64,000 nucleotides of DNA from Ferranicluibacter rubi. Lineage in GTDB: Bacteria; Pseudomonadota; Alphaproteobacteria; Rhizobiales; Rhizobiaceae. Location: NCBI RefSeq assembly GCF_011603255.1, contig NZ_JAANCM010000005.1, forward strand, positions 1 through 64,000. The letters run 5' to 3'. Under the pieces are notes generated by a model. That model saw only the letters and a list, made by a program, of their open reading frames with translations. It made no database searches and was not told the DNA's origin. The position numbers and the translations under genes are program-made. Shown here in pieces: positions 16,994 to 26,092 of the stretch. How positions within the stretch are numbered: position 1 is the first letter of the stretch; every line of letters starts with the position of its first letter.

Positions 16994-17746
16994 TTATAGG
17001 GTGCGCGCAAGTTCCGCTGGCTTGGTGCCGCACAACATTTCCCGCTTGCCGGCAAAGCCCTTGCGGCGCTCCACGACGAAGCCCGCAGCCTGGAGATTGC
17101 GGCGCACGAAGCCGGCGGCGGCGTAAGTGGCAAAGGTGCCGGCTGGTGCCGTGCGGTCGTGCACCGCTGTCATGAGCGCCTGCGACCACATGTCGGGATT
17201 GCGCGAGGGTGCGAAACCGTCGAGGTACCAGGCATCGAACGTCTCGGCATAGGTTTCGACACCGTCGATGGCCGAGCCGCAGACGATGGTGAGCGTGACG
17301 TCGCTTGCGAGGTCGAGACGGACGCTGCCGGAAAGCGTCTGCGGCCATTCGGCGACCAGCGCGTCGCGCTCATCCGTGATCTCGGGCCAGGCGGAGAGGG
17401 CGCGCGCGATGTCTGCCGCCTGCATGGGGAAGCGCTCGAACGAGGTGAAGGCGAGGCGGGCGCGAGCCGGTTTCTCGGTCATCTTCCACTGGCGCCATGT
17501 CTCGCAGAAATTGAGACCGGTGCCGAAACCGAGTTCGCCAATGGAGAAGACATGCGCTTCCTTCCAACGCTCCGGCAGGCCGTTACCGTTCAGGAAGACA
17601 TGACCGCACTCCAGCCGTCCATCCGTGCGGCAATAAAAATGATCGTCAAATTCAACGGAATACGGCATATCGCCGGTGTGCCAGTCGAGTGTCTGGTGGT
17701 CCGGTGTCCGGACTTCAACGTCTTTGGTCGGGCGGCTCTCTGTCAT
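16994..17746 (-). CDS. mnmD: tRNA 5-methylaminomethyl-2-thiouridine methyltransferase (MnmD; MnmC methyltransferase half)
   Basis: A 250-aa SAM-dependent methyltransferase that matches only the N-terminal half of enterobacterial MnmC, which converts nm5(s2)U34 to mnm5(s2)U34 in tRNA. The SAM-binding motif is GELGFGTGLNF, and the catalytic-site region reads YLDGFAPSRNPDMW. ATG 17746 is preferred over an in-frame TTG six bases upstream. The gene is divergent, by 38 nt, from an FAD oxidoreductase that resembles the missing MnmC half. Confidence 0.9.
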   Translation of the reverse strand: MTESRPTKDVEVRTPDHQTLDWHTGDMPYSVEFDDHFYCRTDGRLECGHVFLNGNGLPERWKEAHVFSIGELGFGTGLNFCETWRQWKMTEKPARARLAFTSFERFPMQAADIARALSAWPEITDERDALVAEWPQTLSGSVRLDLASDVTLTIVCGSAIDGVETYAETFDAWYLDGFAPSRNPDMWSQALMTAVHDRTAPAGTFATYAAAGFVRRNLQAAGFVVERRKGFAGKREMLCGTKPAELARTL

Positions 17747-17784
17747 GGACAAGCGATAATAAGCCCTGCGGGCAAGGTCAATCG

Positions 17785-18948
17785 ATGGCGGATATGAAGA
17801 CGGATCTGGTCGTTATCGGCGGGGGCATCATGGGCCTCTGGGCGGCGCTTCATGCGGCGCGCGCGGGGCTTGAGGTGCTGCTCGTGGAGCGGGCGACGAT
17901 CGGGGCGGGTGCGAGCGGCGGGCTGCTCGGCGCGCTGATGCCGCATACGCCCGACCGCTGGAACGACAAGAAACAGTTCCAGTTCGATGCGTTGGTTTCG
18001 CTGGAGGGTGAGATCCGGCGGATGGAGGCCGAGACCGGTCTTTCCGCGGGATACCGGCGAACGGGCCGGCTTATTCCGCTCGCAAAGCCGCATTTACGAG
18101 AGATCGCGCTCCGGCAGGTGGCGGATGCGGATGTGAACTGGCGAAGCGGAGAGGTCGGCTTTGCTTGGGGCGTTCTGGATACTACGCCGGATGGCCTTTT
18201 CTCGTCGGATGTCGTCGCGGATGGAGCCGTTTTCGATCAACTGGCCGCACGTGTTTCGCCGCGCGGGCTGCTGCAACTTCTGACGTCCGTGCTCGGCACG
18301 ATGCCGGGTGTAACCATCCGCGAGGGATGCGCGTCGCGGGAGATCGATCCGCGGCAGGGGCGGGTCGTTCTTGCCGACGGAACCGTCGTCCATGCCGGGA
18401 ATATCGTGCTTGCGGCCGGAGTGGGCAGCTTTCCCCTGATCGATGGCTTGCAGCCGGTGGAGGATGCAAAGGCGCGGCCGGCAAGCGGCACGGGCGTGAA
18501 AGGGCAGGCGGCGCGGCTTGCGGTCGATCTCGATCCCGCACTGCCGATCCTCTATTCGGATGGCGTCTACGTCATCGCGCATGACACCGGCGGCGTGGCG
18601 ATCGGCAGCACCAGCGAGATGGACTATGCCGATCCGTTGTCGACCGATCACAGGCTGGACGATCTGCTCGCGAAGGCGGTGAGACTGGTTCCGGCGCTGG
18701 TCGGCGCGCCGGTCATCGAGCGCTGGGCGGGCCTTCGACCCCGGGCCGTGGGTCGGGACCCGATGGCGGGGCCGCATCCCGACTATCCTCGCCTGCATCT
18801 CCTGACGGGTGGCTTCAAGATCAGCTTCGGCATCGCGCATCGCCTGGCGCAGGCGGTGGTGGAGCGAATCTGCGGGCGAGGGGAAGCAATCGCGTTACCC
18901 CTGTCGTTCCGGTGTGAAAGCCATTTTGGCGTTTCGGCGCGCCGCTGA
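17785..18948 (+). CDS. FAD-dependent oxidoreductase, MnmC C-terminal-domain-like
   Basis: A 387-aa DAO-family flavoprotein. The FAD/NAD dinucleotide motif is VVIGGGIMGLWAALHAARAG, followed by GASGGLLGALMPH and a C-terminal ERWAGLRPRAVGRDPMAGP signature seen in glycine oxidase-like proteins. In MnmC the equivalent domain removes the carboxymethyl group from cmnm5U34. Its place beside a stand-alone MnmD makes that role likely here. Glycine or sarcosine oxidase-like activity is the alternative. ATG 17785 is where homology starts; the upstream frame runs through mnmD. Confidence 0.8.
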   Translation: MADMKTDLVVIGGGIMGLWAALHAARAGLEVLLVERATIGAGASGGLLGALMPHTPDRWNDKKQFQFDALVSLEGEIRRMEAETGLSAGYRRTGRLIPLAKPHLREIALRQVADADVNWRSGEVGFAWGVLDTTPDGLFSSDVVADGAVFDQLAARVSPRGLLQLLTSVLGTMPGVTIREGCASREIDPRQGRVVLADGTVVHAGNIVLAAGVGSFPLIDGLQPVEDAKARPASGTGVKGQAARLAVDLDPALPILYSDGVYVIAHDTGGVAIGSTSEMDYADPLSTDHRLDDLLAKAVRLVPALVGAPVIERWAGLRPRAVGRDPMAGPHPDYPRLHLLTGGFKISFGIAHRLAQAVVERICGRGEAIALPLSFRCESHFGVSARR

Positions 18949-19041
18949 GCATCGTCATCTCCCGGCATTGCCGGCCGCTGTTTGCATCTGTAAGAATCCT
19001 CGACAGGAGCGGATGACATTTTCGTCCGTCTGGAGGATTCC

Positions 19042-19575
19042 ATGTCGATGTCCCAACACGTTCTGTCTCTCCTTGCCGGCGCCTGCATCGCCTCCGGGCT
19101 TTTCCTCTCGCCGGTCTACGCGGCAGGAGATGACAGCTCTAAAACGCCCGTCTGCAAGAAGGGTGAGATCTACGACCAGAAAACCAAGAAATGCATCAAG
19201 CAGCAGGGCTCGAACCTGACCGACGAGAACAAGGCGGACTATGCTTACGCGCTGGCCAAGGCCGAGCGCTATGCCGAAGCACTTGAGGTTCTGGACACTG
19301 TCGACAATCAGGAGACGGCCGAGGTTCTCAACTATCGCGGCTATGCCACGCGCAAGCTGGGACGGACGGACGAGGGGATCGGCTATTATCTGAAATCGGT
19401 CGACAAGGACCCGAAATATGCGAAGGTCCGGGAATACCTGGGCGAGGCCTATATCGTAAAAGGCCAGATCGATCTCGCGCGCAACGAGCTCGAGACCATC
19501 AAGTCGATCTGCGGCACCGATTGCGAGGAGTACAAGGATCTCGCAGAGGTCATCGCCGATCCTTCAAAGATCTGA
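19042..19575 (+). CDS. Exported tetratricopeptide repeat protein
   Basis: A 177-aa protein with a signal peptide (residues 1-27, SPVYAAG cleavage region). A short cysteine-bearing segment (VCKKGEIYDQKTKKCIK) is followed by about three TPR units from residue 65 on (ADYAYALAKAERYAEALEVLD; YRGYATRKLGRTDEGIGYYLKS; YLGEAYIVKGQIDLARNELE) and a Cys pair near the C-terminus. It is probably periplasmic and binds protein partners; no function is known. CTGGAGGATTCC precedes the ATG. Confidence 0.8.
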   Translation: MSMSQHVLSLLAGACIASGLFLSPVYAAGDDSSKTPVCKKGEIYDQKTKKCIKQQGSNLTDENKADYAYALAKAERYAEALEVLDTVDNQETAEVLNYRGYATRKLGRTDEGIGYYLKSVDKDPKYAKVREYLGEAYIVKGQIDLARNELETIKSICGTDCEEYKDLAEVIADPSKI

Positions 19576-19589
19576 GGCGACATGAAAAT

Positions 19590-19615
19590 GGGCGCTACCG
19601 TCCGGTGCGCCCTTT
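19590..19615 (+). terminator. Terminator after the TPR gene
   Basis: The hairpin pairs GGGCGC (19590-19595) with GCGCCC (19607-19612), plus an inner ACCG/CGGT stem with one bulged T, and is followed by TTT. It lies 15 nt after the TPR stop codon. Confidence 0.7.
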
Positions 19616-19640
19616 AACATTGCGGATGGTTTACGCACAC

Positions 19641-20072
19641 CTACATCCAGTAGGGCGGCACGCCGTAATAATCGTAGATGAGACGACCGTTTTCACGGTT
19701 CCAGTCATACTCGTCGTCACTGCGATACTTCGGTGCCTTCTCGACCTGTTCACGGGTCAACTCCGTGCGATAGCCGCCAAGCTCTTCGTCATAGCTGAGC
19801 TTCGTCCACGGTATCGGGTAGTGATCTTCGCCGATGCCGAGAAAGCCGCCGAAGCCGAGCACCGCGTAGGCAACCTGACCGCTCTGCTTGCCAATGATCA
19901 AGCGCTCGATCGAGCCGATTCGCTTGCCATCCGCTCCGTAAACGCGTGTCCCCTCTACTTTGTCGCTGGCGATGAGATCGTGAGTCTCGACGATGCTGGC
20001 GTCCTGAAGCTTCTGGCTGTTCTCCGGATGACCGGGGCTGTCGCCGTGCAGATTGGGGTTGTGATAGGTCAC
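19641..20072 (-). CDS. PRC-barrel domain-containing protein
   Basis: A 143-aa soluble protein with a PRC-barrel (residues about 28-90: HDLIASDKVEGTRVYGADGKRIGSIERLIIG...). Such domains occur in photosynthetic reaction-centre H subunits and RimM but also in many small stress-related rhizobial proteins of unknown role. The start codon is GTG at 20072, supported by GGAGAAGGAAC directly upstream. It converges on the TPR gene. Confidence 0.85.
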   Translation of the reverse strand: MTYHNPNLHGDSPGHPENSQKLQDASIVETHDLIASDKVEGTRVYGADGKRIGSIERLIIGKQSGQVAYAVLGFGGFLGIGEDHYPIPWTKLSYDEELGGYRTELTREQVEKAPKYRSDDEYDWNRENGRLIYDYYGVPPYWM

Positions 20073-20213
20073 GTTCCTTCTCCTCTTCTGGCTTGATGTC
20101 TGTAAAACGTGCGAATGGCCGTCCGGTTCCGTTGTTTTCGATGCACATAAGAGGCCATCTTCGTCAGGCTGTCATGCAAATCACGTAGCGCAGGGGGCAA
20201 ATCGAGGTTTGCC

Positions 20214-21020
20214 ATGCGCTACGCCATTTGCTTCACCCCGCCGATCCATGATCCGCTCTCCGTTGCCGCAGCCGAATGGCTGGGGCGAAACGTCTATTCC
20301 GGTGACCTTTGCGAGCAACTGTCGGTGGCAGGCTGCAGCGCGCAGGATGTGGCCTTCTACACCGCGGTGCCGCGTCGCTACGGCTTCCACGGGTCGATCA
20401 AAGCACCGTTTCATCTGGCGACGGACCGGACCGAATCGGCGCTTCTGAAGGCGATGATGCGGTTTGCCGGCGAGATCAACCCGTTCGAGATTCCGGATCT
20501 CGAGGTCTCCTGGCTCGGCAGTGCCTTCGGGCTCAGCCCGCGCGTGCCCTGCGAGCCGATGACGCATCTGGCGGCACGGGTCGTCCAGGCTTTCGATGAG
20601 TTCCGCGCCCCCTTTACCGAGCAGGATATCGAGCGGCTCGATTCCGACAAGCTGACGGCACCGCAGTTTTCGAACCTGCACCGCTGGGGACATCCTTTCG
20701 TCATGGACGAATTCCGGTTCCACATGATGCTGACCGGGCCGATGACGGCTGCCATGCGCGCGAAGATGGAAAGGCCGCTGCGGGCGCAGTTCGAGCCCTT
20801 GCTCGCGCAACCGGTGAAGGTTGCGAGCCTTGCGCTGTTCATCGAGCCTGGGGCGGGGGCGCCGCTGCGCGTGCATTCCCAGCACCCTCTCGGCAAGCTT
20901 TCGGCGCATAAGCCGACGGCGCGCTTTACCGTGCCTTCCGATCCCACCGCCTCGGCGGCGACACCGGCGCGCGAGGTGCAGATGGCGCAGGCCATGCGGC
21001 GGTTGAGCACGAGCGCCTGA
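20214..21020 (+). CDS. DUF1045 family protein (2H phosphoesterase-like)
   Basis: A 268-aa protein of the DUF1045 family. Two His-containing motifs, YGFHGSIKAPF and FRFHMMLTG, fit the paired H-x-[ST/M] signature of 2H phosphoesterases. Some relatives sit in phosphonate (phn) clusters, but no phn genes occur here, so the substrate is unknown. It stands alone, upstream of the purine-degradation genes and on the same strand, with 138 nt between. Confidence 0.8.
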   Translation: MRYAICFTPPIHDPLSVAAAEWLGRNVYSGDLCEQLSVAGCSAQDVAFYTAVPRRYGFHGSIKAPFHLATDRTESALLKAMMRFAGEINPFEIPDLEVSWLGSAFGLSPRVPCEPMTHLAARVVQAFDEFRAPFTEQDIERLDSDKLTAPQFSNLHRWGHPFVMDEFRFHMMLTGPMTAAMRAKMERPLRAQFEPLLAQPVKVASLALFIEPGAGAPLRVHSQHPLGKLSAHKPTARFTVPSDPTASAATPAREVQMAQAMRRLSTSA

Positions 21021-21158
21021 TCACCGGCGCTGGAGACAGGCGCATCCGACCGACGTTCGAGAGGTGAAGGCCTCGCCGATTTCGGCTGTCGATATCGATC
21101 TTTATGCCTCGACTTTCCCGCTTCGGATGGTACCGTTTGGCGACAAAGAGGGGTGACC

Positions 21159-22085
21159 ATGGATTTTTCGACACCGCGCGATCTCGTCGGCTACGGCCGT
21201 CACCTGCCGGAGGTTCACTGGCCCGGCGAGGCCAGGATCGCCGTTCAATTCGTCGTCAATTACGAGGAAGGCGGCGAGAGCACCATCATGGATGGCGAGA
21301 AGGCCTCCGAATCGCTGCTGTCGGAAATCGTCGGCGCACAGCCCTGGCCGGGGCAGCGCAACCTGAACATGGAATCGATCTACGAATACGGCTCGCGCGC
21401 TGGTTTCTGGCGGCTTTGGCGCCTGTTCACGAGCCGCAACGTGCCGGTGACGGTCTATGGCGTGACGCTGGCGATGGCGCGCAACCCGGACGCGGTCGCC
21501 GCCATGAAGGAAGCCGACTGGGAAATCGCCAGCCACGGCTATCGCTGGTTGGAATACAAGGACTTCACCGAGGAGGAGGAGCGCCGTCACATCGCCGACG
21601 CCGTGCGGCTGCACACGGAACTCACCGGTTCTCATCCGCTCGGCCTCTATCAGGGCAAGCCTTCCGACAACACGCTGAAGCTGGTCATCGAGGAGGGCGG
21701 TTTCCTCTATTCCTCCGACAGCTATGCCGACGAACTGCCCTATTGGGTGCCGGGCAAGACGCCGGAGACGCCGCATCTTATCATTCCCTATACGCTTGAC
21801 GCCAACGACATGCGGTTCGCCACGCCGCAGGGGTTCAATTCCGGCGATCAGTTCTTCACCTATCTCAAGGACACGTTCGACGTGCTCTATGAGGAGGGTG
21901 CCGAGGGGAGCCCGAAGATGATGAATATCGGCCTCCACTGCCGCCTCGTCGGGCGTCCCGGGCGGGCGGCGGCTCTGGCGCGCTTCGTCGATTACGTGCT
22001 TTCCAAGGACAAGGTGTGGATCGCCAAGCGGGTTGACATTGCCCACCACTGGCATGCGCACCACAAGCCGGAGGGTGGCCTGTGA
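21159..22085 (+). CDS. puuE: Allantoinase PuuE (polysaccharide deacetylase fold)
   Basis: A 308-aa allantoinase of the polysaccharide-deacetylase fold that hydrolyses (S)-allantoin to allantoate. It starts MDFSTPRDLVGYGRHLPEVHWP and contains EIASHGYRWLEY and IGLHCRLVGRPGRA, typical of PuuE. ATG 21159 follows AAAGAGGGGTGACC; an in-frame GTG two codons earlier is less likely. It heads a tight plus-strand operon: the stop overlaps uraD by 4 nt. Confidence 0.93.
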   Translation: MDFSTPRDLVGYGRHLPEVHWPGEARIAVQFVVNYEEGGESTIMDGEKASESLLSEIVGAQPWPGQRNLNMESIYEYGSRAGFWRLWRLFTSRNVPVTVYGVTLAMARNPDAVAAMKEADWEIASHGYRWLEYKDFTEEEERRHIADAVRLHTELTGSHPLGLYQGKPSDNTLKLVIEEGGFLYSSDSYADELPYWVPGKTPETPHLIIPYTLDANDMRFATPQGFNSGDQFFTYLKDTFDVLYEEGAEGSPKMMNIGLHCRLVGRPGRAAALARFVDYVLSKDKVWIAKRVDIAHHWHAHHKPEGGL

Positions 22086-22600
22086 GCATCGAGAGGGACA
22101 GCGCCGAGGGGAGGGCCTTTGTCGGCCAGTTCGGCGGCATCTTCGAGCATTCGCCATGGGTTGCCGAAGAGGCGCTCGACGGACTGCCGGACGGGCCGCC
22201 GACGGCCGCGACCGTGCATGCGGCCATGGTGCAGGCCTTTCGGGCCGCCTCGACTGAGAAGCGGCTGCAGGTCCTGCGCGCGCATCCGGATCTGGCCGGC
22301 CGTCTGGCGATAGCCGGCGGGCTGACCGCCGATAGCAAGGCGGAGCAGGCCTCGGCCGGTCTCGATCGCCTGACGCCGGAGGAGCACGAGCGCTTCACCA
22401 CCTGCAACGCGATCTATACCGACAAGTTCGGCTTCCCCTTCATCATCGCCGTGCGCGGCAAGACAAAGGATGACATTCTCGCGGCATTCCAGGCGCGTCT
22501 GGACAACACGCCGGATGAGGAATTCGCCACCGCCACCGCCGAGGTCGAGACGATCGCCCGGCTGCGGCTCGATGCTCTCTTTCCCGGTTACGCGGCATGA
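22082..22600 (+). CDS. uraD: OHCU decarboxylase UraD
   Basis: A 172-aa 2-oxo-4-hydroxy-4-carboxy-5-ureidoimidazoline decarboxylase, which gives (S)-allantoin from OHCU. The family motif HPDLAGRLA with the catalytic His, and the C-terminal [21 protein letters not shown] stretch, are present. The start is GTG at 22082 (GTGA overlap with the puuE stop), and the stop overlaps the allA start (ATGA), so translation of the three genes is coupled. Confidence 0.93.
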   Translation: MSIERDSAEGRAFVGQFGGIFEHSPWVAEEALDGLPDGPPTAATVHAAMVQAFRAASTEKRLQVLRAHPDLAGRLAIAGGLTADSKAEQASAGLDRLTPEEHERFTTCNAIYTDKFGFPFIIAVRGKTKDDILAAFQARLDNTPDEEFATATAEVETIARLRLDALFPGYAA

Positions 22601-23103
22601 GCGGGCTGGTCCTACCCATCGAGCCGCTGACGGCGGGGGCCTTCGCGCCTTTCGGCAGCGTCATCGAGGCTGACCCCAAGACGATGCGGCTCATCAATGG
22701 CGGCACGACAGAGCGGTTTCATGCGCTCGGCAAGACGGAAGCCGCTGGTGAGGATGCGCGTATTGTCATCAACATCTTTCGTGGGCAGCCCCGGTTGTTC
22801 CCCTATGTGGTCGACATGATGGAGCGGCACCCGTGGGGTTCGCAGAGCTTCATTCCACTCGACAACCGGTCGTGGCTGGCGGTCGTGGCGCAAGACGAGG
22901 ATGGCCAGCCCGGTCGTCCGCGGGTGTTTGCCTGCTCGGGGCGTCAGGGTGTGCATTACGGCCGCAACGTCTGGCACCACCCGCTGGTCGCCGTCGGTGC
23001 CGTCAGCGACTTTCTCGTGGTCGATCGCGAGGGCAGCGAGCATAATCTGGAAGAGATCTTCTTCGAGACGCCCTTCACGATCGCGGCGTCTTCGCTGTCG
23101 TGA
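22597..23103 (+). CDS. allA: Ureidoglycolate lyase
   Basis: A 168-aa cupin-fold ureidoglycolate lyase that splits ureidoglycolate into glyoxylate and urea. Motifs seen are [26 protein letters not shown] and [10 protein letters not shown] (likely metal or substrate histidines). ATG 22597 overlaps the uraD stop by 4 nt. The enzyme that would supply ureidoglycolate from allantoate is not encoded in this window. Confidence 0.92.
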   Translation: MSGLVLPIEPLTAGAFAPFGSVIEADPKTMRLINGGTTERFHALGKTEAAGEDARIVINIFRGQPRLFPYVVDMMERHPWGSQSFIPLDNRSWLAVVAQDEDGQPGRPRVFACSGRQGVHYGRNVWHHPLVAVGAVSDFLVVDREGSEHNLEEIFFETPFTIAASSLS

Positions 23104-23184
23104 GTCCGACCGCTTGTTCATCTTAAACGCGTCCCACCGCTCCCATCGGCATCCGGCCGGTCGGATCTCCTGAAAGAGGTCATC

Positions 23185-23547
23185 ATGATCACCACCGGCC
23201 GCCTGACCACCCATGTTCTCGATACGGCGCTCGGCCGCCCTGCGGCCGGCCTGCAGGTCGCGCTTTTCCACATCGAGGGTGAGGCACGGACGCTCTTGAA
23301 GATCGTGGCGACGAACGGCGACGGACGGGTGGACGCGCCGCTTCTGGAGGGCGATGCCCTTGTGCGTGGGACCTATGAGCTCGTCTTCCACGCAGGCGAT
23401 TACCTCAAGGTGAGCGGAACGGCGCTCTCCGATCCGCCCTTCCTCGATATCATCCCTTTGCGCTTCGGCATCGCCGATCCGGCGGCGCATTATCACGTGC
23501 CGCTGCTGCTCTCGCCCTACAGCTACTCCACCTACCGGGGAAGCTGA
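23185..23547 (+). CDS. uraH: 5-hydroxyisourate hydrolase
   Basis: A 120-aa transthyretin-related HIU hydrolase. The N-terminal [14 protein letters not shown], the central RVDAPLL and the C-terminal signature YSTYRGS (YRGS being diagnostic) are all present. It converts 5-hydroxyisourate made by PuuD into OHCU for UraD. GAAAGAGG lies upstream of ATG 23185, 81 nt after allA. Its last 16 nt overlap the 3' end of the convergent LldD-like gene. Confidence 0.95.
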   Translation: MITTGRLTTHVLDTALGRPAAGLQVALFHIEGEARTLLKIVATNGDGRVDAPLLEGDALVRGTYELVFHAGDYLKVSGTALSDPPFLDIIPLRFGIADPAAHYHVPLLLSPYSYSTYRGS

Positions 23548-24686
23548 CCGGCGTCAGAATCGAGGATATCTCTATCGACGTCGAGGATGTCGCGCTTGCC
23601 GCAGAGCGCCATGGTGATGTCGAGTTCCTTGCGCAGGATGTCGAGCGCAAGGCGTACGCCGGTCTTGCCGCTGGCGCCGAGGCCGTAGAGGAACGGACGG
23701 CCGATATAGGTGCCGCGCGCGCCGAGGGCGACGGCCTTGAGAATGTCCTGGCCTGAGCGGATGCCGCCGTCGATATGGATCTCGATATCGCCGCCGACCG
23801 CATCGACGATGCGGGGCAGCATTGAAATCGAGGAGGCCGCACCATCCAGCTGGCGTCCGCCATGGTTGGAGACAATGATCGCATCCGCGCCGGTCTTTGC
23901 CGCCATGCGGGCGTCTTCGGGATCGAGGATGCCTTTCAGGATCAGCGGGCCGCCCCAGAGCTGCTTGATCCAGGCGACGTCGTCCCAGGAGAGTTTCGGG
24001 TCGAACTGTTCGGCCGTCCAGGCGGACAAGGAGGAGAGATCCGAGACATTCTTGGCATGGCCGACGATGTTGCCGAAGCCGCGCCGCTGGGTTTTCATCA
24101 TCTTCAGGCACCAGCCGGGCCGCGTCGCCATCTGCCAGATGTGTTTGGGCGTGAACTTCGGCGGCGCGGAAAGGCCGTTACGCAAGTCCTTGTGGCGCTG
24201 CCCGAGGATCTGCAGGTCGAGCGTCAGCACCAGCGCCGAGCATTTCGCCGCCTTGGCGCGCTCGATGAGATTGCGAACGAAATCGCGGTCCTTCATCACG
24301 TAAAGCTGAAACCAGAACGGCTTGGTCGTGACCGAGGCGACGTCCTCGATCGAGCAGATGCTCATGGTCGACAGCGTGAACGGCACGCCGAACTCTTCGG
24401 CCGCCTGCGCCGCCAGCATCTCGCCATCGGCGTGCTGCATGCCGGTCAAGCCTGTGGGAGAGAGCGCCACCGGCATCGAGACTTTCTGCCCGATCATGGT
24501 GCTCGCCAGCGACCGGTTGGTCATATCGACCAGCACCCGCTGGCGAAGCTTGATCTTGTGGTAATCCGCCTCGTTGGCGCGATAGGTACCCTCCGTCCAG
24601 GCGCCGCTATCGGCATAATCGAAGAACATCTTTGGCACACGACGTTTTGCCAGAGCTTTCAGGTCGCTGATTTCGAGGGACGGCAT
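23532..24686 (-). CDS. lldD: FMN-dependent alpha-hydroxyacid oxidase / L-lactate dehydrogenase LldD-like
   Basis: A 384-aa FMN-dependent 2-hydroxyacid dehydrogenase. The fold signature includes [24 protein letters not shown] and [20 protein letters not shown], with the active-site motif [11 protein letters not shown] (His/Arg) and [19 protein letters not shown]. It most resembles quinone-linked L-lactate dehydrogenase. Because it sits inside purine genes and glyoxylate is their end product, glycolate or another 2-hydroxyacid is an alternative substrate. ATG 24686 is preferred over TTG 24692. The 3' end overlaps uraH by 16 nt in convergent orientation. Confidence 0.85.
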   Translation of the reverse strand: MPSLEISDLKALAKRRVPKMFFDYADSGAWTEGTYRANEADYHKIKLRQRVLVDMTNRSLASTMIGQKVSMPVALSPTGLTGMQHADGEMLAAQAAEEFGVPFTLSTMSICSIEDVASVTTKPFWFQLYVMKDRDFVRNLIERAKAAKCSALVLTLDLQILGQRHKDLRNGLSAPPKFTPKHIWQMATRPGWCLKMMKTQRRGFGNIVGHAKNVSDLSSLSAWTAEQFDPKLSWDDVAWIKQLWGGPLILKGILDPEDARMAAKTGADAIIVSNHGGRQLDGAASSISMLPRIVDAVGGDIEIHIDGGIRSGQDILKAVALGARGTYIGRPFLYGLGASGKTGVRLALDILRKELDITMALCGKRDILDVDRDILDSDAGQLPR

Positions 24687-24781
24687 GGGCAAGCTCCGCA
24701 GTGGGTTGTCGCTTGTCTCCTATCACGCCGGATGCCGGGCGTTAAGCACCTGCGGAGTAACTGGTCAATAAAATTTACCAG

Positions 24782-26092
24782 TCAGGCAAGCTTGGTCTTT
24801 GCCGCGCGTCCGGCGACGTAGGTTTCCACCACGGCACGGTCGTCGCCCATGGTCTGCAGCAGGAAAAGCTCGTCGGAGAGGGAGGTGACGACCTCCGCTT
24901 TCAGCGCCATGGCCGGCGTTGCCGCCATGTCGAGCACGATGAGGTCGGCGTCGGTTCCTGGCTCCAGCGTGCCGATGCGCTCCGACAGGGACAGGGCCTT
25001 GGCATTGCCGAGCGTCAGATAGTAATAGCTGTCGAACGGGTTCAGCCGCTCGCCCAGCAATTGCTGGATCTTGTAGGCCTCGTCCATGGTGCGCAGCATG
25101 GAGTAGCTCGATCCGCCGCCGATATCGGAGGCGACGGAGATGCGGACCGGCTTTTCCCGTCGTGCCAGCTCCTTTAGCGGGAACAAGCCGGAGCCGAGGA
25201 AGAGATTGGATGTCGGGCAATGCACCGCGATGGAGCCCGTCTCGCTCATCGCATCCCGCTCGCGCTCCGACAGGTGAATGGCATGGCCGAACAGGGATTT
25301 CGGGCCCATCAGACCGTAATTCGCGTAGACGTCGGTATAGTCGGCGGCGTCGGGATAGAGCGAGAGGGTGTAGTCGATCTCGTCGCGGTTTTCCGACAGG
25401 TGGGTCTGGATGTGCAGGTCGGGGAATTCGGCAGCGAGAGCCTGCGCGGCGGACATCTGTTCCGGCGTCGAGGTGATCGCAAAGCGGGGGGTGATGGCCA
25501 CGTGGTTGCGGCCCTTGCCGTGCCATTGGGCGATGACCGCGCGCGTCTCGTCATAGCCCATCTCTGGCGTGTCGAGCAGCCCCTGCGGCGCGTTGCGATC
25601 CATCATCACCTTGCCGGCGACCATGCGCATGTCGCGCTTCATGGCTTCCGCGAAAAAGGCATCGGCCGAGGTCTTGTGAACGGAACAGTAGGCGACTGCT
25701 GTCGTCGTGCCATGGCGGATCATTTCATCGAAGAAATGCACCGCGATACGCTGCGCATGCGCCGTCTCCACGAAGCGGCATTCTTCGGGGAATGTGTAGG
25801 TGTTCAGCCATTCCAGGAGGTTGGCGGCATAGGAGCCGATGACCTGCATCTGCGGAAAGTGGACATGGGTATCGATGAAGCCCGGCAGGATGAGGTGCGG
25901 CCTGTGGTCGATCTCGACGGCATCTTCGGGCGCCTGCTCGCGCACGGCGTTGTAGGCTCCGCTGGCAACGATCAGGCCATCGCGCAGAAGCAGCGCGCCG
26001 TCGGTCTCGTAGGCATAGGCTTGGGTATCGTCCATCGACAAGGGGCGGCGGCGGAAGGTGAGCGTGCGGCCGCGAAGAAGCGTAGATGTCAT
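24782..26092 (-). CDS. guaD: Guanine deaminase
   Basis: A 436-aa amidohydrolase-superfamily guanine deaminase (guanine to xanthine plus ammonia). Zinc-site motifs are visible: FIDTHVHFPQMQ, IQTHLSENRDEI, FGHAIHLSERE and SVASDIGGGSSYSMLRTM. It is the second gene of a minus-strand pair: its ATG overlaps the puuD stop by 4 nt. Its xanthine product would feed the XDH encoded 3 kb away. Confidence 0.94.
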   Translation of the reverse strand: MTSTLLRGRTLTFRRRPLSMDDTQAYAYETDGALLLRDGLIVASGAYNAVREQAPEDAVEIDHRPHLILPGFIDTHVHFPQMQVIGSYAANLLEWLNTYTFPEECRFVETAHAQRIAVHFFDEMIRHGTTTAVAYCSVHKTSADAFFAEAMKRDMRMVAGKVMMDRNAPQGLLDTPEMGYDETRAVIAQWHGKGRNHVAITPRFAITSTPEQMSAAQALAAEFPDLHIQTHLSENRDEIDYTLSLYPDAADYTDVYANYGLMGPKSLFGHAIHLSERERDAMSETGSIAVHCPTSNLFLGSGLFPLKELARREKPVRISVASDIGGGSSYSMLRTMDEAYKIQQLLGERLNPFDSYYYLTLGNAKALSLSERIGTLEPGTDADLIVLDMAATPAMALKAEVVTSLSDELFLLQTMGDDRAVVETYVAGRAAKTKLA

